A stretch of DNA of 57,716 bases from Verrucomicrobiaceae bacterium (GTDB lineage Bacteria > Verrucomicrobiota > Verrucomicrobiia > Verrucomicrobiales > Verrucomicrobiaceae), in contig JAIXZA010000142.1 in NCBI GenBank assembly GCA_027489965.1, forward strand, positions 1 to 57,716. Reading direction: 5' to 3'. Under the pieces are notes generated by a model, which worked only from the letters and a program-made list of their open reading frames with translations, was not told where the DNA came from and did not search any database. The position numbers were made by a program, and so were the translations under genes. Positions 16,813 to 25,185 of the stretch are shown one piece after another. Position 1 is the stretch's first letter. Each line of letters begins with the position of its first letter.

Positions 16813-17508
16813 ATGAACTGGCGAAAAGCAGGTTGGCTACTTGCTGCTTTTTTAACCTGCGCATTCAACCTGCCAGCACGGGAAGTTCAGTCTCATGGTC
16901 TGCTCTTTGAAAAGTGGCTGCGAGACACTTTCTTTGCTGGCTATGAGCCCAAGGGTTATACACAAAAATGGGACATTCCAGCCGAGGCGAATACTCATCA
17001 TGGGCACATCCCAGTCAACCCGAAGGCTGCGAAGTATGGCTCTCCCATTGGTCTGGGAGATGCCTTGCGGCAGTTTGAGATCGAGGAACCGTTTCTATTG
17101 ATTGTCGGATTTTGGGAGCAGGTGACTCCAGAAGAAAAACGCTGGGTCAATGTTCAAGCAGTGCGGGTTGAGCCTGCCGCTTGGCGGAAGCTTTGGGGTG
17201 ATCTCACACAGGCAGATCTTGATCGGCTCATTGCGGTCATTAAAGATCCATCCCTCAGTCTTGCACAGGCTCGTGAGCAAGTTCAGAAGATGAAACAAGA
17301 GGCACGCTATGCCACGTCGGTGATCGAATTGAATCCTAAGATCGACGGCAGCCAGCGCCGCCTTCAATGCAGCCTGCGGTTTCGCGCCTTCTTTGATCAT
17401 CTGGCTCCGAACGCCAGTCGTGAAAAGCAATCCACGCCAAAAGTTTTCGAAGTGCCTGTGCCTGCGCAGTTTGATTCAGCGCCACGGGTCATCACGCCTG
17501 AAAACTAG
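16813..17508 (+). CDS. Exported protein of unknown function, possibly nuclease-fold
   Basis: I do not recognise a named family. The ATG at 16813 gives a tidy signal peptide (MNWRKAGWLLAAFLTCAFNLPA), 231 residues; an ATG at 16783 adds ten residues and cannot be excluded. The mature part opens with LLFEKWLRDTFFAGYE, continues KWDIPAE and IPVNPKAAKYGSPIGLG, then a hydrophobic FLLIVGFWE strand and a C-terminal NPKIDGSQRRLQCSLRF. The pattern of an N-terminal helix, an acidic W-D-I-P turn and a Lys-bearing strand recalls PD-(D/E)XK nuclease folds, and polymorphic Arg/Gln residues near the end could bind a polyanion, but this is only a fold guess. Its stop is 1 base from the convergent glycosyltransferase stop. 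Confidence 0.7.
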   Translation: MNWRKAGWLLAAFLTCAFNLPAREVQSHGLLFEKWLRDTFFAGYEPKGYTQKWDIPAEANTHHGHIPVNPKAAKYGSPIGLGDALRQFEIEEPFLLIVGFWEQVTPEEKRWVNVQAVRVEPAAWRKLWGDLTQADLDRLIAVIKDPSLSLAQAREQVQKMKQEARYATSVIELNPKIDGSQRRLQCSLRFRAFFDHLAPNASREKQSTPKVFEVPVPAQFDSAPRVITPEN

Positions 17509-17509
17509 T

Positions 17510-19039
17510 TCAAGCAACGGCGACATCGACCTGCTCTGCAGGACCTCTTGGCGGTGATGAAGGCGCGTTAAAAAAGGACATGGAGAAGCGCTTAAACAAG
17601 GAGCAGGAAGAGACGTAAAGGAACCCCAAAAAGAAGAGCCCCAAGAACGGCAGTGAACCCCAATCGTGCCGCTCATAGGCCAGCCAGATGAGATAGGCAA
17701 AGTAACCGACCAGGGCTAGCTCGATCCACAAACAAATCGATTTGCTGGCTTTGTAGTGGAACGATTTTTTGGAGGCCTTCGAGCGATCGACAACACCGTA
17801 CTTGGGCGTGCGCACAAACTCAGATTCCTTGCCAAGCATGGCCTCAATGACGGCTTTGCCGTTGTTGATCGACATGCCGATGCCCAAAGCCATGAAGAGT
17901 GGAATGTAGGGAATGGTTTTGAGCCAGCCCCAGCGACTCTGCGCTCCTTGAGCGGTGAGATAAAAGGCAATCACGGTAATCGTCGCAAAGAAAAAGACGG
18001 GCAGATCGACGAACACAGCTTTTTGCCAGGAATGACTGGGTAAAAAGTCCACAGGGTACATCAGCACCAGTGAACCGACGGTGAGCAGATTGGCAAAATT
18101 AGCTCCAAGATGAGCCGTCGCTTCCAGTTTGGTGTGAAGCGGTGCTTGGCTGCGCCAGACGCTGCCAAGCATTTTTTTGCATACCTGAATGGAGCCCTTG
18201 GTCCAGCGATGTTGCTGAGATTTAAAACCATCCATATCCGGCGGAAGCTCTGCGGAGACCACTAAATCGTTAAGATAGACAAACTTCCAGCCCTTCAACT
18301 GAGCACGATAAGTTAGGTCAAGATCTTCCGTAAGAGTATCATACCGCCAGCCGCCTGCATCATCGATGGTGCTGCGGCGCCAGAGACCAGCCGTGCCGTT
18401 AAAATTACAAAATTCACCCCAGCGACTGCGCGAGGTTTGCTCCAGCATTAAGTGACCATCTAGCAAGATAGCTTGTAGCCGAGTCAGGAGAGAAAAGGTT
18501 CGATTTCGATGTCCCCAACGAGCCTGTACAATCCCCACTCGTGGATCGGTAAAGTAATGGATCGTGCGCTGAAGATAATCTGGTTCAGGAGTGAAGTCCG
18601 CATCAAAAATACAGATGAATTCCCCTTTTACCGTAGCCATGCTGGCATCCATGGCACCGGCCTTAAAGCCTATGCGATTTTGACGATGGCGATACTCCAC
18701 ATCGAATCCTGCCTGCCGCAAGTTCTCTGCGTGGGCCTCGCAGATGTCCGTGGTTTCGTCCGTGGAATCGTCGAGGAACTGGATTTGCAGCCGATCTTTC
18801 GGATACTCCAATGCGCCAACTGCGTCGATGAGTGGGTCCATGACATCCGCCTCGTTGTAAATGGGCAGCTGAATCGTCACAAAGGGCAGTTCGGTAAACT
18901 TGCCGGCAGCCACTGGGGGTATTTTGCGATGCCTCCAGTAACCGTACAGCACCTTAACTTTGTGCGCCCCAAAGGCGGACAAACCGACGGATACAAGGAT
19001 GTAGCTGGTAAACCAGAGAAGCGTTTCCCACCGAATCAT
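17510..19039 (-). CDS. Membrane glycosyltransferase family 2 (cellulose synthase-like, CslA type)
   Basis: Processive GT2 enzyme that builds a beta-linked polysaccharide or glycolipid from nucleotide sugars at the inner membrane. From the ATG at 19039 (509 residues; a TTG nine codons earlier is less likely) there is one N-terminal membrane segment (LLWFTSYILVSVGLSAFGA), then the cytosolic catalytic domain with FLDDSTD, the metal-binding DAD, TEDLDLTYR and QQHRW, followed by at least four C-terminal membrane helices. The DxD, TED and QxxRW set is that of processive synthases, and the order and size resemble plant CslA/CslC mannan/glucan synthases and their bacterial relatives. No PilZ domain. 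It stands alone on its strand; product unknown. Confidence 0.9.
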   Translation of the reverse strand: MIRWETLLWFTSYILVSVGLSAFGAHKVKVLYGYWRHRKIPPVAAGKFTELPFVTIQLPIYNEADVMDPLIDAVGALEYPKDRLQIQFLDDSTDETTDICEAHAENLRQAGFDVEYRHRQNRIGFKAGAMDASMATVKGEFICIFDADFTPEPDYLQRTIHYFTDPRVGIVQARWGHRNRTFSLLTRLQAILLDGHLMLEQTSRSRWGEFCNFNGTAGLWRRSTIDDAGGWRYDTLTEDLDLTYRAQLKGWKFVYLNDLVVSAELPPDMDGFKSQQHRWTKGSIQVCKKMLGSVWRSQAPLHTKLEATAHLGANFANLLTVGSLVLMYPVDFLPSHSWQKAVFVDLPVFFFATITVIAFYLTAQGAQSRWGWLKTIPYIPLFMALGIGMSINNGKAVIEAMLGKESEFVRTPKYGVVDRSKASKKSFHYKASKSICLWIELALVGYFAYLIWLAYERHDWGSLPFLGLFFLGFLYVSSCSLFKRFSMSFFNAPSSPPRGPAEQVDVAVA

Positions 19040-19528
19040 AGGAGCCCCAGAGTCGGGGCAGACCAATCAATGCCACGGGCGTAGCGTCAAGTGGCAATGC
19101 AGGCTCAAACAACTGTTAATACACAGCACAGGTTGAAAGCTTTAGACGGCCTGCCCCGTCCAGATTAAACGTTGTGTCTCGTTCTTTACCCACTTTGAGA
19201 ATCAATCCGGTGAGTGGTTACTCCTTCATTCAGACTCAATTTTAAGATTCCAAGGGATTGCTGCGTCGGATTGAAAAAAGGTCTGTGTCCTTGAGTCCCC
19301 TTTGTTATAGCGCCAAGCGCGTTTGCATAGAAGTGCTACTTGGCACGTTGAATCTGGTTCAGCGGCGTGGTCTGCGGGTGCAAAAGGACTCGATTCTTTC
19401 AAATGAGTTACAATGGCTATAGGTGCGCATTAATCGCTTTTTCTAAGTTTACATTTCTAGAAATTGCGGTACTGCTGCTGCTCCAAAAAGAAGTCTCCAC
19501 AGACCTCAATAGGCACCCACTAGCTCTC
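19040..19528. other. 489-base intergenic region between divergent genes
   Basis: Separates the GT2 gene (minus) from the exported protein gene (plus) and is more AT-rich than its flanks. The plus frame of the next gene is open back to 19367 but reads as a non-conserved, signal-less prefix. I see no RNA gene, repeat or convincing terminator; promoters for both neighbours must lie here. Nothing else can be supported. Confidence 0.5.
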
Positions 19529-21553
19529 ATGAAAAACACCGTATTCATTCAATCACGATCCACGGGGAGGCTGCAGGCAGCTTTCTCTTTTTGCCGCCAC
19601 GGGCTCTTGGCCCTCTGCGCTGCAACGGCGCTTTCGCTTCAGGCAGGTGAGTCGAACGAAAGGGTCACCATGGGCGGCAACGTTGTGTTGGGCTCAAGCA
19701 ATTTTGGACCCAGTGCTAACTGCCTGACCCCTTTGACCACAACGACAGTTATCACTGGATATGTTTCGCCGAATGTTACGTCTTACACAGTAAATTCGAA
19801 TGACATTATAACCAATCTGGATCAGATCGGCTTCACCCTTGCCGAAGGCCATCAGATCACAGGCGTTAACGTCTTGGTCACTAATTACAGCGCACCAGCT
19901 GGCAACACCTCGGTTGGGCTAAATGTGCGCCTTGTACAGGGAATGGTGGACTTAATGAATCAACCTTTCACTGGCAACACGGATGTCGATGGTTCCGATT
20001 ATTCACTGGTGACTTCACCCGTTGGCGCTTTTGCTTTACAGGTCACAGCGCCTACCGGTATTCAAAACGAAGCCCAAGCTACCACCGGCAGCGCCTCGTA
20101 CGTCATCACCCTGACGATCTCCAATCTAAGAGTGCCCATTGCAGACCTCGCAGGTGACTATATTGGCTTAGTGCAGTCAAATCTTAGACTGGTACAAGCG
20201 AGCCGGATCGCCCAGATCGTGAATCCACCCCTTAGTGAATTTAAGTCGATTCCGAATGAGGCGCTGAATGCACGGCTACAAATGAAAGTCACGTCAACAG
20301 GAGCCGTCTCTGGAAGAATGACCTTTGGCCCGACAGCGATTCCGTTCAAGAGTTCTTTTGTTGTTACGACTGGCACCACCCTGCCTAAATTAGTGATCCC
20401 GATCCCAGCTTACAACCGCTCCTTGGTCCTGAACTTTCAAACGGGTGAAAGAGCTGGCTACATTGATGGGTCGCTCGTGCAGCAAGGAATGGGAGAAGGT
20501 GACCTGTGGGACGATGAAGAGGGTGTTCAAGGCTGGAAAAACACCTGGTCTAGGACCAAGCTGCCGGGCAATGAGATCACTTCATACAAGACCTTTTCTA
20601 TTGGCAATTCCTTTCGGATAATTGGTCCTGCAGTGCGCACGGAGAGCTTTTTTGAGTCTGAGGACTACCCGCGCGGTACCAGTTTTGGTTGGGTTAAAGA
20701 AAGTGCGGCGCTGGGCAGCTATCAGTCTGCGGGCACACTCGCTGATGGCGAGAAATTCACTAGCACCGGTTTTTACGGACCGAGGGGTGATTTCTTGATC
20801 TACCAATACCTCTACGCTTCCCGTGGCAGAGGCTCACTCGTTGGCATCGCCCAGCTGCTCCAGCAAGATATTGTTGTTACTCCCAACCTTACTCCAGTGC
20901 CAACGAGATATCCAACCATACAGGGACAAGTGCTGTGGCTGAAGCAGCCTTCCCCTCCGGTCGTCACCTCAGCGGCGGGTTCTGGTCCCCCGAAAAAGTA
21001 TGGTAGCCCGACACCGCGCCGCTCCACCACGACGATGGACCCACTCTACCCTAACGGTTTCCGATTGGGCTTCATGCTCAATGGGAGCGCGTACAGAACA
21101 CCAACAGCGGGTGAGGTGCTCAATGTGAATGGAAATCGGGTAAGTGGCCTACTGAATGGAATCGAAACAGGCATCAATTTTCATGATGATGAAAAGTCCG
21201 GCGTAAGCTTTGGCACCAGGCTGACTATCAGATCTCAGGGTGCCGCAAGCACCGGGAGTTCCATGACTGCTAATGCGGGCACCTACATGGGGAATTTCGG
21301 CAGTTCCTACAATAATCTGGTCATTTCATGCAACACAGCCACGGGTCTCTTTAGCGGCCGCTTCCAAGCAAGACCACCACTGCGCACAATCACGTTTCAA
21401 GGTATTTTTGTTTACAATGGTGAGGGTAGTTCCTGTGCAGGACTCGGCTTCTTCATTGGCAATCGCTTCACGTTAGCCGATATGAGTACACTGATCATGA
21501 CTCCCCAGAGAAACAGTGGGAACGTGTATATCGGTAACATCAATGATGGATAA
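19529..21553 (+). CDS. Large exported protein of unknown function
   Basis: A 674-residue exported protein that I cannot place in a family. The ATG at 19529 opens a long signal peptide (basic start, then GLLALCAATALSLQA); translation further upstream to 19367 is possible but unconvincing. The mature protein is rich in Thr, Ser, Gly and Asn and in alternating beta-strand patterns. Residues about 55-220 look like a beta-sandwich (ITGVNVLVTNYSAP), and the rest contains three or four loosely similar blocks of the form GDYIG/GTYMG, then a strand, then SGR (AGDYIGLVQ, AGTYMGNFG, FSGRFQAR), suggesting a repeated beta-barrel-like module. A hairpin follows its stop. It precedes a TorF-like porin on the same strand. 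Confidence 0.8.
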   Translation: MKNTVFIQSRSTGRLQAAFSFCRHGLLALCAATALSLQAGESNERVTMGGNVVLGSSNFGPSANCLTPLTTTTVITGYVSPNVTSYTVNSNDIITNLDQIGFTLAEGHQITGVNVLVTNYSAPAGNTSVGLNVRLVQGMVDLMNQPFTGNTDVDGSDYSLVTSPVGAFALQVTAPTGIQNEAQATTGSASYVITLTISNLRVPIADLAGDYIGLVQSNLRLVQASRIAQIVNPPLSEFKSIPNEALNARLQMKVTSTGAVSGRMTFGPTAIPFKSSFVVTTGTTLPKLVIPIPAYNRSLVLNFQTGERAGYIDGSLVQQGMGEGDLWDDEEGVQGWKNTWSRTKLPGNEITSYKTFSIGNSFRIIGPAVRTESFFESEDYPRGTSFGWVKESAALGSYQSAGTLADGEKFTSTGFYGPRGDFLIYQYLYASRGRGSLVGIAQLLQQDIVVTPNLTPVPTRYPTIQGQVLWLKQPSPPVVTSAAGSGPPKKYGSPTPRRSTTTMDPLYPNGFRLGFMLNGSAYRTPTAGEVLNVNGNRVSGLLNGIETGINFHDDEKSGVSFGTRLTIRSQGAASTGSSMTANAGTYMGNFGSSYNNLVISCNTATGLFSGRFQARPPLRTITFQGIFVYNGEGSSCAGLGFFIGNRFTLADMSTLIMTPQRNSGNVYIGNINDG

Positions 21554-21569
21554 AGGCCCACACCCTTCC

Positions 21570-21592
21570 ATGAGGCGTCTCTCACGCCTCAT
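21570..21592 (+). terminator. Hairpin after the 674-residue exported protein gene
   Basis: ATGAGGCGT (21570-21578) pairs perfectly with ACGCCTCAT (21584-21592) around a 5-base loop, 16 bases after the stop codon. Only GATTT follows instead of a long T-run, so termination may be partial, letting some transcripts continue into the porin gene at 21631. Confidence 0.55.
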
Positions 21593-21630
21593 GATTTCCC
21601 CCAAGCACCACCCTTCCACTCTACTTTTTC

Positions 21631-22503
21631 ATGATTCGCACACTCACAATTTCTCTCCTTCTTTCTGTTAGCGCTGGTATTACTGCATACGGAGGCACAC
21701 CCGTGGCCCCTGCTGCGGTAACGCCAGTGCCGGCCTCTGATGCAAGCCTGCTAGACACCGTCGGTGCCACACTGGAAGCTGGCTACGACAGCCGCTATTA
21801 CCATCGCGGTCTCTGGCTGGCAGATAACATGGCCTGGGCCGGTCTCAACGTTCAAGTCCCCCTCTCTGAAAAGCTCTCCCTTGGCTTCAGTGCCTTCTAC
21901 ACCAGCACGGTGCAGACCCTGATCCCCAATGGACTCGGTGGTGACACAGAGCTGAACTACTCCGAACTGGATCTGAGCACCTCACTCACTTATGACTTCG
22001 GTTTTGCCAAAGCAGGCCTCGTATATACCCATTACGAGTATTTTGACACCTTCTCCGGCAGCGCTGGCGGCACTTCTTGGGGCGACGGCGACGGCGCTGT
22101 CCGTGGTGCGAATGAAGTCGGTCTGACTCTGGCTAAGACGGTGGGTCCGGTGAATCTCTACGCAGGCTTTTACTACGACTTCACCATCGGCGGCTCCTAC
22201 TTTGAAGTGGGTGCGGATATGCCTTATAAAGTGACGTCCTGGATGAGCGTGGTGCCTGCCATCAAGATGGGCTACGGTTTGGATTACTACACCAATGGCC
22301 AGATCCCTGCTGGTGCTCCTATTTCTGCGCCTTCCAGCGGATTCACCCACATCCTCCCATCTCTGTCGGTGCCCATTAAGTTGACACCAACAACGTTCAT
22401 CACGCCTTACATCGCCTACAACATCTCTCTGGGTGCCCGCCACGGGCTCAACCGTCAGGATAGCGAGATCTTTGGCGGTGTGAAGCTCAGTGTCAGTTTC
22501 TAA
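21631..22503 (+). CDS. TorF-like outer-membrane porin
   Basis: A 290-residue exported protein with a signal peptide (MIRTLTISLLLSVSAGITAYGG) and a mature part made of alternating amphipathic strands ending in the aromatic C-terminus KLSVSF, the classic outer-membrane insertion signal. The first strand block (LEAGYDSRYYHRGLWLADN) matches the start of the TorF family of putative porins, where a Tyr-rich YDSRYxxRG motif is common. Further strand pairs such as LGFSAFYTS, AGLVYTHYEYF and LYAGFYYDF are visible. Presumably a passive channel; cargo is unknown. A strong terminator follows at 22536-22567. Confidence 0.78.
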   Translation: MIRTLTISLLLSVSAGITAYGGTPVAPAAVTPVPASDASLLDTVGATLEAGYDSRYYHRGLWLADNMAWAGLNVQVPLSEKLSLGFSAFYTSTVQTLIPNGLGGDTELNYSELDLSTSLTYDFGFAKAGLVYTHYEYFDTFSGSAGGTSWGDGDGAVRGANEVGLTLAKTVGPVNLYAGFYYDFTIGGSYFEVGADMPYKVTSWMSVVPAIKMGYGLDYYTNGQIPAGAPISAPSSGFTHILPSLSVPIKLTPTTFITPYIAYNISLGARHGLNRQDSEIFGGVKLSVSF

Positions 22504-22535
22504 ACAAGACCCGCTTAGGCTTCAACGCTTCTTTG

Positions 22536-22567
22536 AAATCCCGACTCCGTCAAGAGTCGGGATTTTT
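22536..22567 (+). terminator. Rho-independent terminator after the porin gene
   Basis: AAATCCCGACTC (22536-22547) and GAGTCGGGATTT (22554-22565) form a 12-bp perfect stem with a 6-base loop, and the stem runs into TTTTT. This is the cleanest intrinsic terminator in the window. Confidence 0.92.
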
Positions 22568-22662
22568 GCTTTTGAGCGCTTGTGCAGAACGAGATCACCT
22601 GCCTTTTCCATGGCGCTCGCGTTCAATGCCGTTACTCTAGCCGTCCCCCCAACTTTTATTGC

Positions 22663-23640
22663 ATGGTCCGACTCATCACCTCCCAAGGGCAGCTCATCGA
22701 CTGGAATGACGAAAAGATTCGTCCTTTTCCAGACAATTTGGTTTACCTGGATCTGCTGAATCCCTCTCGCACGGAAGAGCTCGAGGTGGAAAGCTGGCTG
22801 GAATATGGTTTGCCGACACGGGAAGAGATGCAGGAGATCGAGGAGTCCAGCCGACTGTATCAGGAAAAGGGAGCTCTCTACATGACGGCCTGGATTCCGG
22901 TTGGACTGGACACGCCTGATCCTGATACCACCGCCATTTCCTTCGTTTTAGCGCCTGATTGCTTGACGACCGTGCGGTATGCCGATCCGATGGCCTTCCG
23001 TGTTCTTGTGGATCAAGTGAAACGTCAATGTCCCTGCCCGATGTCCAGCGATGCGGTCTTTCTGACGCTTTGTGAGCAGATTGTGGCACGTATTGCCGAT
23101 GCGCTGCAGGCCGTGGAGTCGGATTTAAAAAAGGTGGGTCGTGAAGTCTTCAGCCTGAATGCTCATCGTGCTAATGCAGCTGTGGAAAAGGATCTTGGGG
23201 ATGTGGTGAAGACCCTGGGTCGCCGTAGTGCGCTCGTGGCCAATCTACGTGAAAGTCTGCTGAGCGTGAGCCGCATGTTACAGTTCTTTCTAAACAATGC
23301 CGCGACCTGGATGCGCGGAGATTTGGCGGCTCAGTTCCGCAGTGTCATGCGCGACGTCAAATCACTGGATGATTACACCAATCAACAAACCCAGGAGATG
23401 ACCTTCTTATTAGAATCCACGCTGGGCCTGATTAACATCCAGCAGAATCAGATCATCAAGATTTTCACCATCGCCAGTGTGCTCTTCATGCCGCCGACAC
23501 TGATCGCCAGCATCTACGGCATGAACTTCGAGCACATGCCTGAGCTGAAGCAGCCCTGGGCTTACCCGATCGTCATTTGCGGCCTCGTCGTTTCTGCGCT
23601 CATTCCGATTTGGTGGTTCAAGCGCAAGAAACTACTGTGA
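22663..23640 (+). CDS. corA: CorA-family magnesium/divalent cation transporter
   Basis: Homopentameric inner-membrane channel for Mg2+ (and sometimes Co2+ or Ni2+). Starting at the ATG at 22663 (325 residues) the N-terminal MVRLITSQGQLIDW begins a long soluble funnel domain, followed by the coiled-coil stalk (around residues 150-260) and two membrane helices at the C-terminus. The signature YGMNFEHMPEL sits at the end of the first helix (IFTIASVLFMPPTLIASI), and the protein ends with the basic KRKK cluster typical of the family. An upstream in-frame start at 22582 would add residues overlapping the preceding terminator region. Its stop lies 8 bases from the convergent RhlE stop. Confidence 0.94.
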   Translation: MVRLITSQGQLIDWNDEKIRPFPDNLVYLDLLNPSRTEELEVESWLEYGLPTREEMQEIEESSRLYQEKGALYMTAWIPVGLDTPDPDTTAISFVLAPDCLTTVRYADPMAFRVLVDQVKRQCPCPMSSDAVFLTLCEQIVARIADALQAVESDLKKVGREVFSLNAHRANAAVEKDLGDVVKTLGRRSALVANLRESLLSVSRMLQFFLNNAATWMRGDLAAQFRSVMRDVKSLDDYTNQQTQEMTFLLESTLGLINIQQNQIIKIFTIASVLFMPPTLIASIYGMNFEHMPELKQPWAYPIVICGLVVSALIPIWWFKRKKLL

Positions 23641-23648
23641 ATCTAGGT

Positions 23649-25130
23649 CTAGCGGCCTGACAACCGCTTCCAAAGACTGACCTTGGCTGCACCTGCGTCT
23701 GAGGTGCCGCCTGAAGGTGAAGAGGGTCGTTGTTGCCTTGGGGCTCCACGTTGACCTTCCTGGCCACGTCCGCCTTGAGCACGATTGTCCTGACCCCGAT
23801 TATCCTGACTACGGTTGTCTTGTCCGCGATTGTCCTGACCAGAGCCTTGTCCGCCTTGACCCCGGCATCCGCGTTGGTCATCACGACCTCTACCGCCGCG
23901 CTGCGGTGGGCGGTCTCCCTGCGGGCGACCGACATGTCCCTGGGACATGCGGGCACGCGGATCGCGTTGACGAGGTGGTTCCTCGCTGCGTGGTGGAGCT
24001 GAGGCGGCATAATTAAAGCCTTCCGCACGCTTCCGCACCAGGCCTCGACCAATGAAGCGCTCTAGAGCACGTAGTGGGGCCTGATCTTCTGGGGTGATGA
24101 AGCTAAGGGCATCGCCAATGGCATGGGCTCGGCCGGTGCGACCAATGCGGTGCACGTAGTCTTCTGCATGGAGCGGGAAGTCGAAATTCACGACGTGGGA
24201 GATGCCGTCCACATCAATGCCACGAGCCGCAATGTCTGTGGCCACGAGCACTCTGACGGCACCCGATTTGAAATCGGACAATGCTTTCAAACGTTGATTC
24301 TGAGAGCGGTTCGCATGCAGAGTCGCGCATTTGATGCCCGTTTGTTCCAGCTTACGGGCCACACGGTCAGCGCCATGTTTGGTGCGGGTAAAGACCAGCA
24401 CCATATTCATGGTATCATCGGCTAGCAGATGACCTAGCAGCGCGGGCTTCAGGTGCATCGGCACCTCGTAGATGAGCTGAGTAACCGACTCCGCCGGATT
24501 GGAGCGGCGACCAATCTGCACGGTCTTCGGGTGATGCTGGAACTCGTGAGTCAGGGCCTCAATCTCCTTGGAAAGCGTAGCGGAAAACATCAGCGTCTGG
24601 CGCTTTTTCGGCATCGCGTGGACGATGCGCTTGATGCTGGGCAGGAAACCCATGTCCAACATGCGGTCGGCCTCATCCAGCACGAGATGGCGTAGGCCAC
24701 GAAAGTCACCATGGCGCTGGCCCATGAGATCGAGCAACCGACCAGGAGTCGCGATCACGATGTCACACCCACTTCGTAGCGCATTGATCTGTGGTCGCTC
24801 ACCCACGCCACCGAACACTTTGGCGATGGTCAATGGCAGGTGCTTGGCATAGGCCATGACATTTTCCTCAATCTGCACCACCAACTCACGTGTCGGGGCC
24901 AGGATTAGCACTTTTGTGCCGGGCGCCTTCGGAGCTGTGGCTAAAAGTGTCAAAATGGGCAACGTAAAAGCCGCCGTCTTTCCTGTGCCAGTCTGGGCGA
25001 TGCCAATTAGGTCACTGCCTGCAATGATCGGAGGGATAGCAGACGCTTGGATAGGAGTAGGCTCAGTGTAACCGGCTTCAGAAATAGCTTGGAGGATCTT
25101 GGCATCGAGGCCGAGTGCTTGAAAGGACAT
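23649..25130 (-). CDS. rhlE: DEAD-box RNA helicase, RhlE group
   Basis: ATP-dependent RNA helicase used in ribosome assembly, RNA decay or cold adaptation. From the ATG at 25130 (493 residues) it opens with the RhlE-type start MSFQALGLDAKIL and the Q-motif GYTEPTPIQ; an ATG 14 codons earlier is possible. Motifs in order: AQTGTGKT (I), PTRELVVQI (Ia), DEADRMLDMGF (II), SATLS (III), VFTRTKHGADRVA, ATDIAARGIDVDG and HRIGRTGRA (VI). After about residue 365 comes an Arg/Gly/Gln/Asp-rich disordered tail with QDNR repeats, of the kind that binds RNA or drives condensates. Convergent with corA. Confidence 0.93.
   Translation of the reverse strand: MSFQALGLDAKILQAISEAGYTEPTPIQASAIPPIIAGSDLIGIAQTGTGKTAAFTLPILTLLATAPKAPGTKVLILAPTRELVVQIEENVMAYAKHLPLTIAKVFGGVGERPQINALRSGCDIVIATPGRLLDLMGQRHGDFRGLRHLVLDEADRMLDMGFLPSIKRIVHAMPKKRQTLMFSATLSKEIEALTHEFQHHPKTVQIGRRSNPAESVTQLIYEVPMHLKPALLGHLLADDTMNMVLVFTRTKHGADRVARKLEQTGIKCATLHANRSQNQRLKALSDFKSGAVRVLVATDIAARGIDVDGISHVVNFDFPLHAEDYVHRIGRTGRAHAIGDALSFITPEDQAPLRALERFIGRGLVRKRAEGFNYAASAPPRSEEPPRQRDPRARMSQGHVGRPQGDRPPQRGGRGRDDQRGCRGQGGQGSGQDNRGQDNRSQDNRGQDNRAQGGRGQEGQRGAPRQQRPSSPSGGTSDAGAAKVSLWKRLSGR
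23771..23850 (-). repeat. Tandem QDNR-coding repeat in the helicase tail
   Basis: On the minus strand this stretch codes for a run of RGQDN/RSQDN units (about five imperfect 15-bp copies), within the disordered C-terminal tail of the DEAD-box helicase. Slippage here would lengthen or shorten the tail in steps of five residues without breaking the frame. Confidence 0.7.
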
Positions 25131-25185
25131 CACTGACCATGGGACGGGATCGCCCAAAGTGCGAACGTTCATTTCCTTGGCTGCC

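Noticed and set aside
19300..19400. TGGCAC/TTG sequences resembling a sigma-54 promoter
   Set aside because: The -24/-12 spacing does not fit (no GC at the correct distance), so I did not call a promoter.
23717..24016. Plus-strand frames over the helicase tail
   Set aside because: Antisense of the repeat-rich RhlE tail; no start context or protein family.
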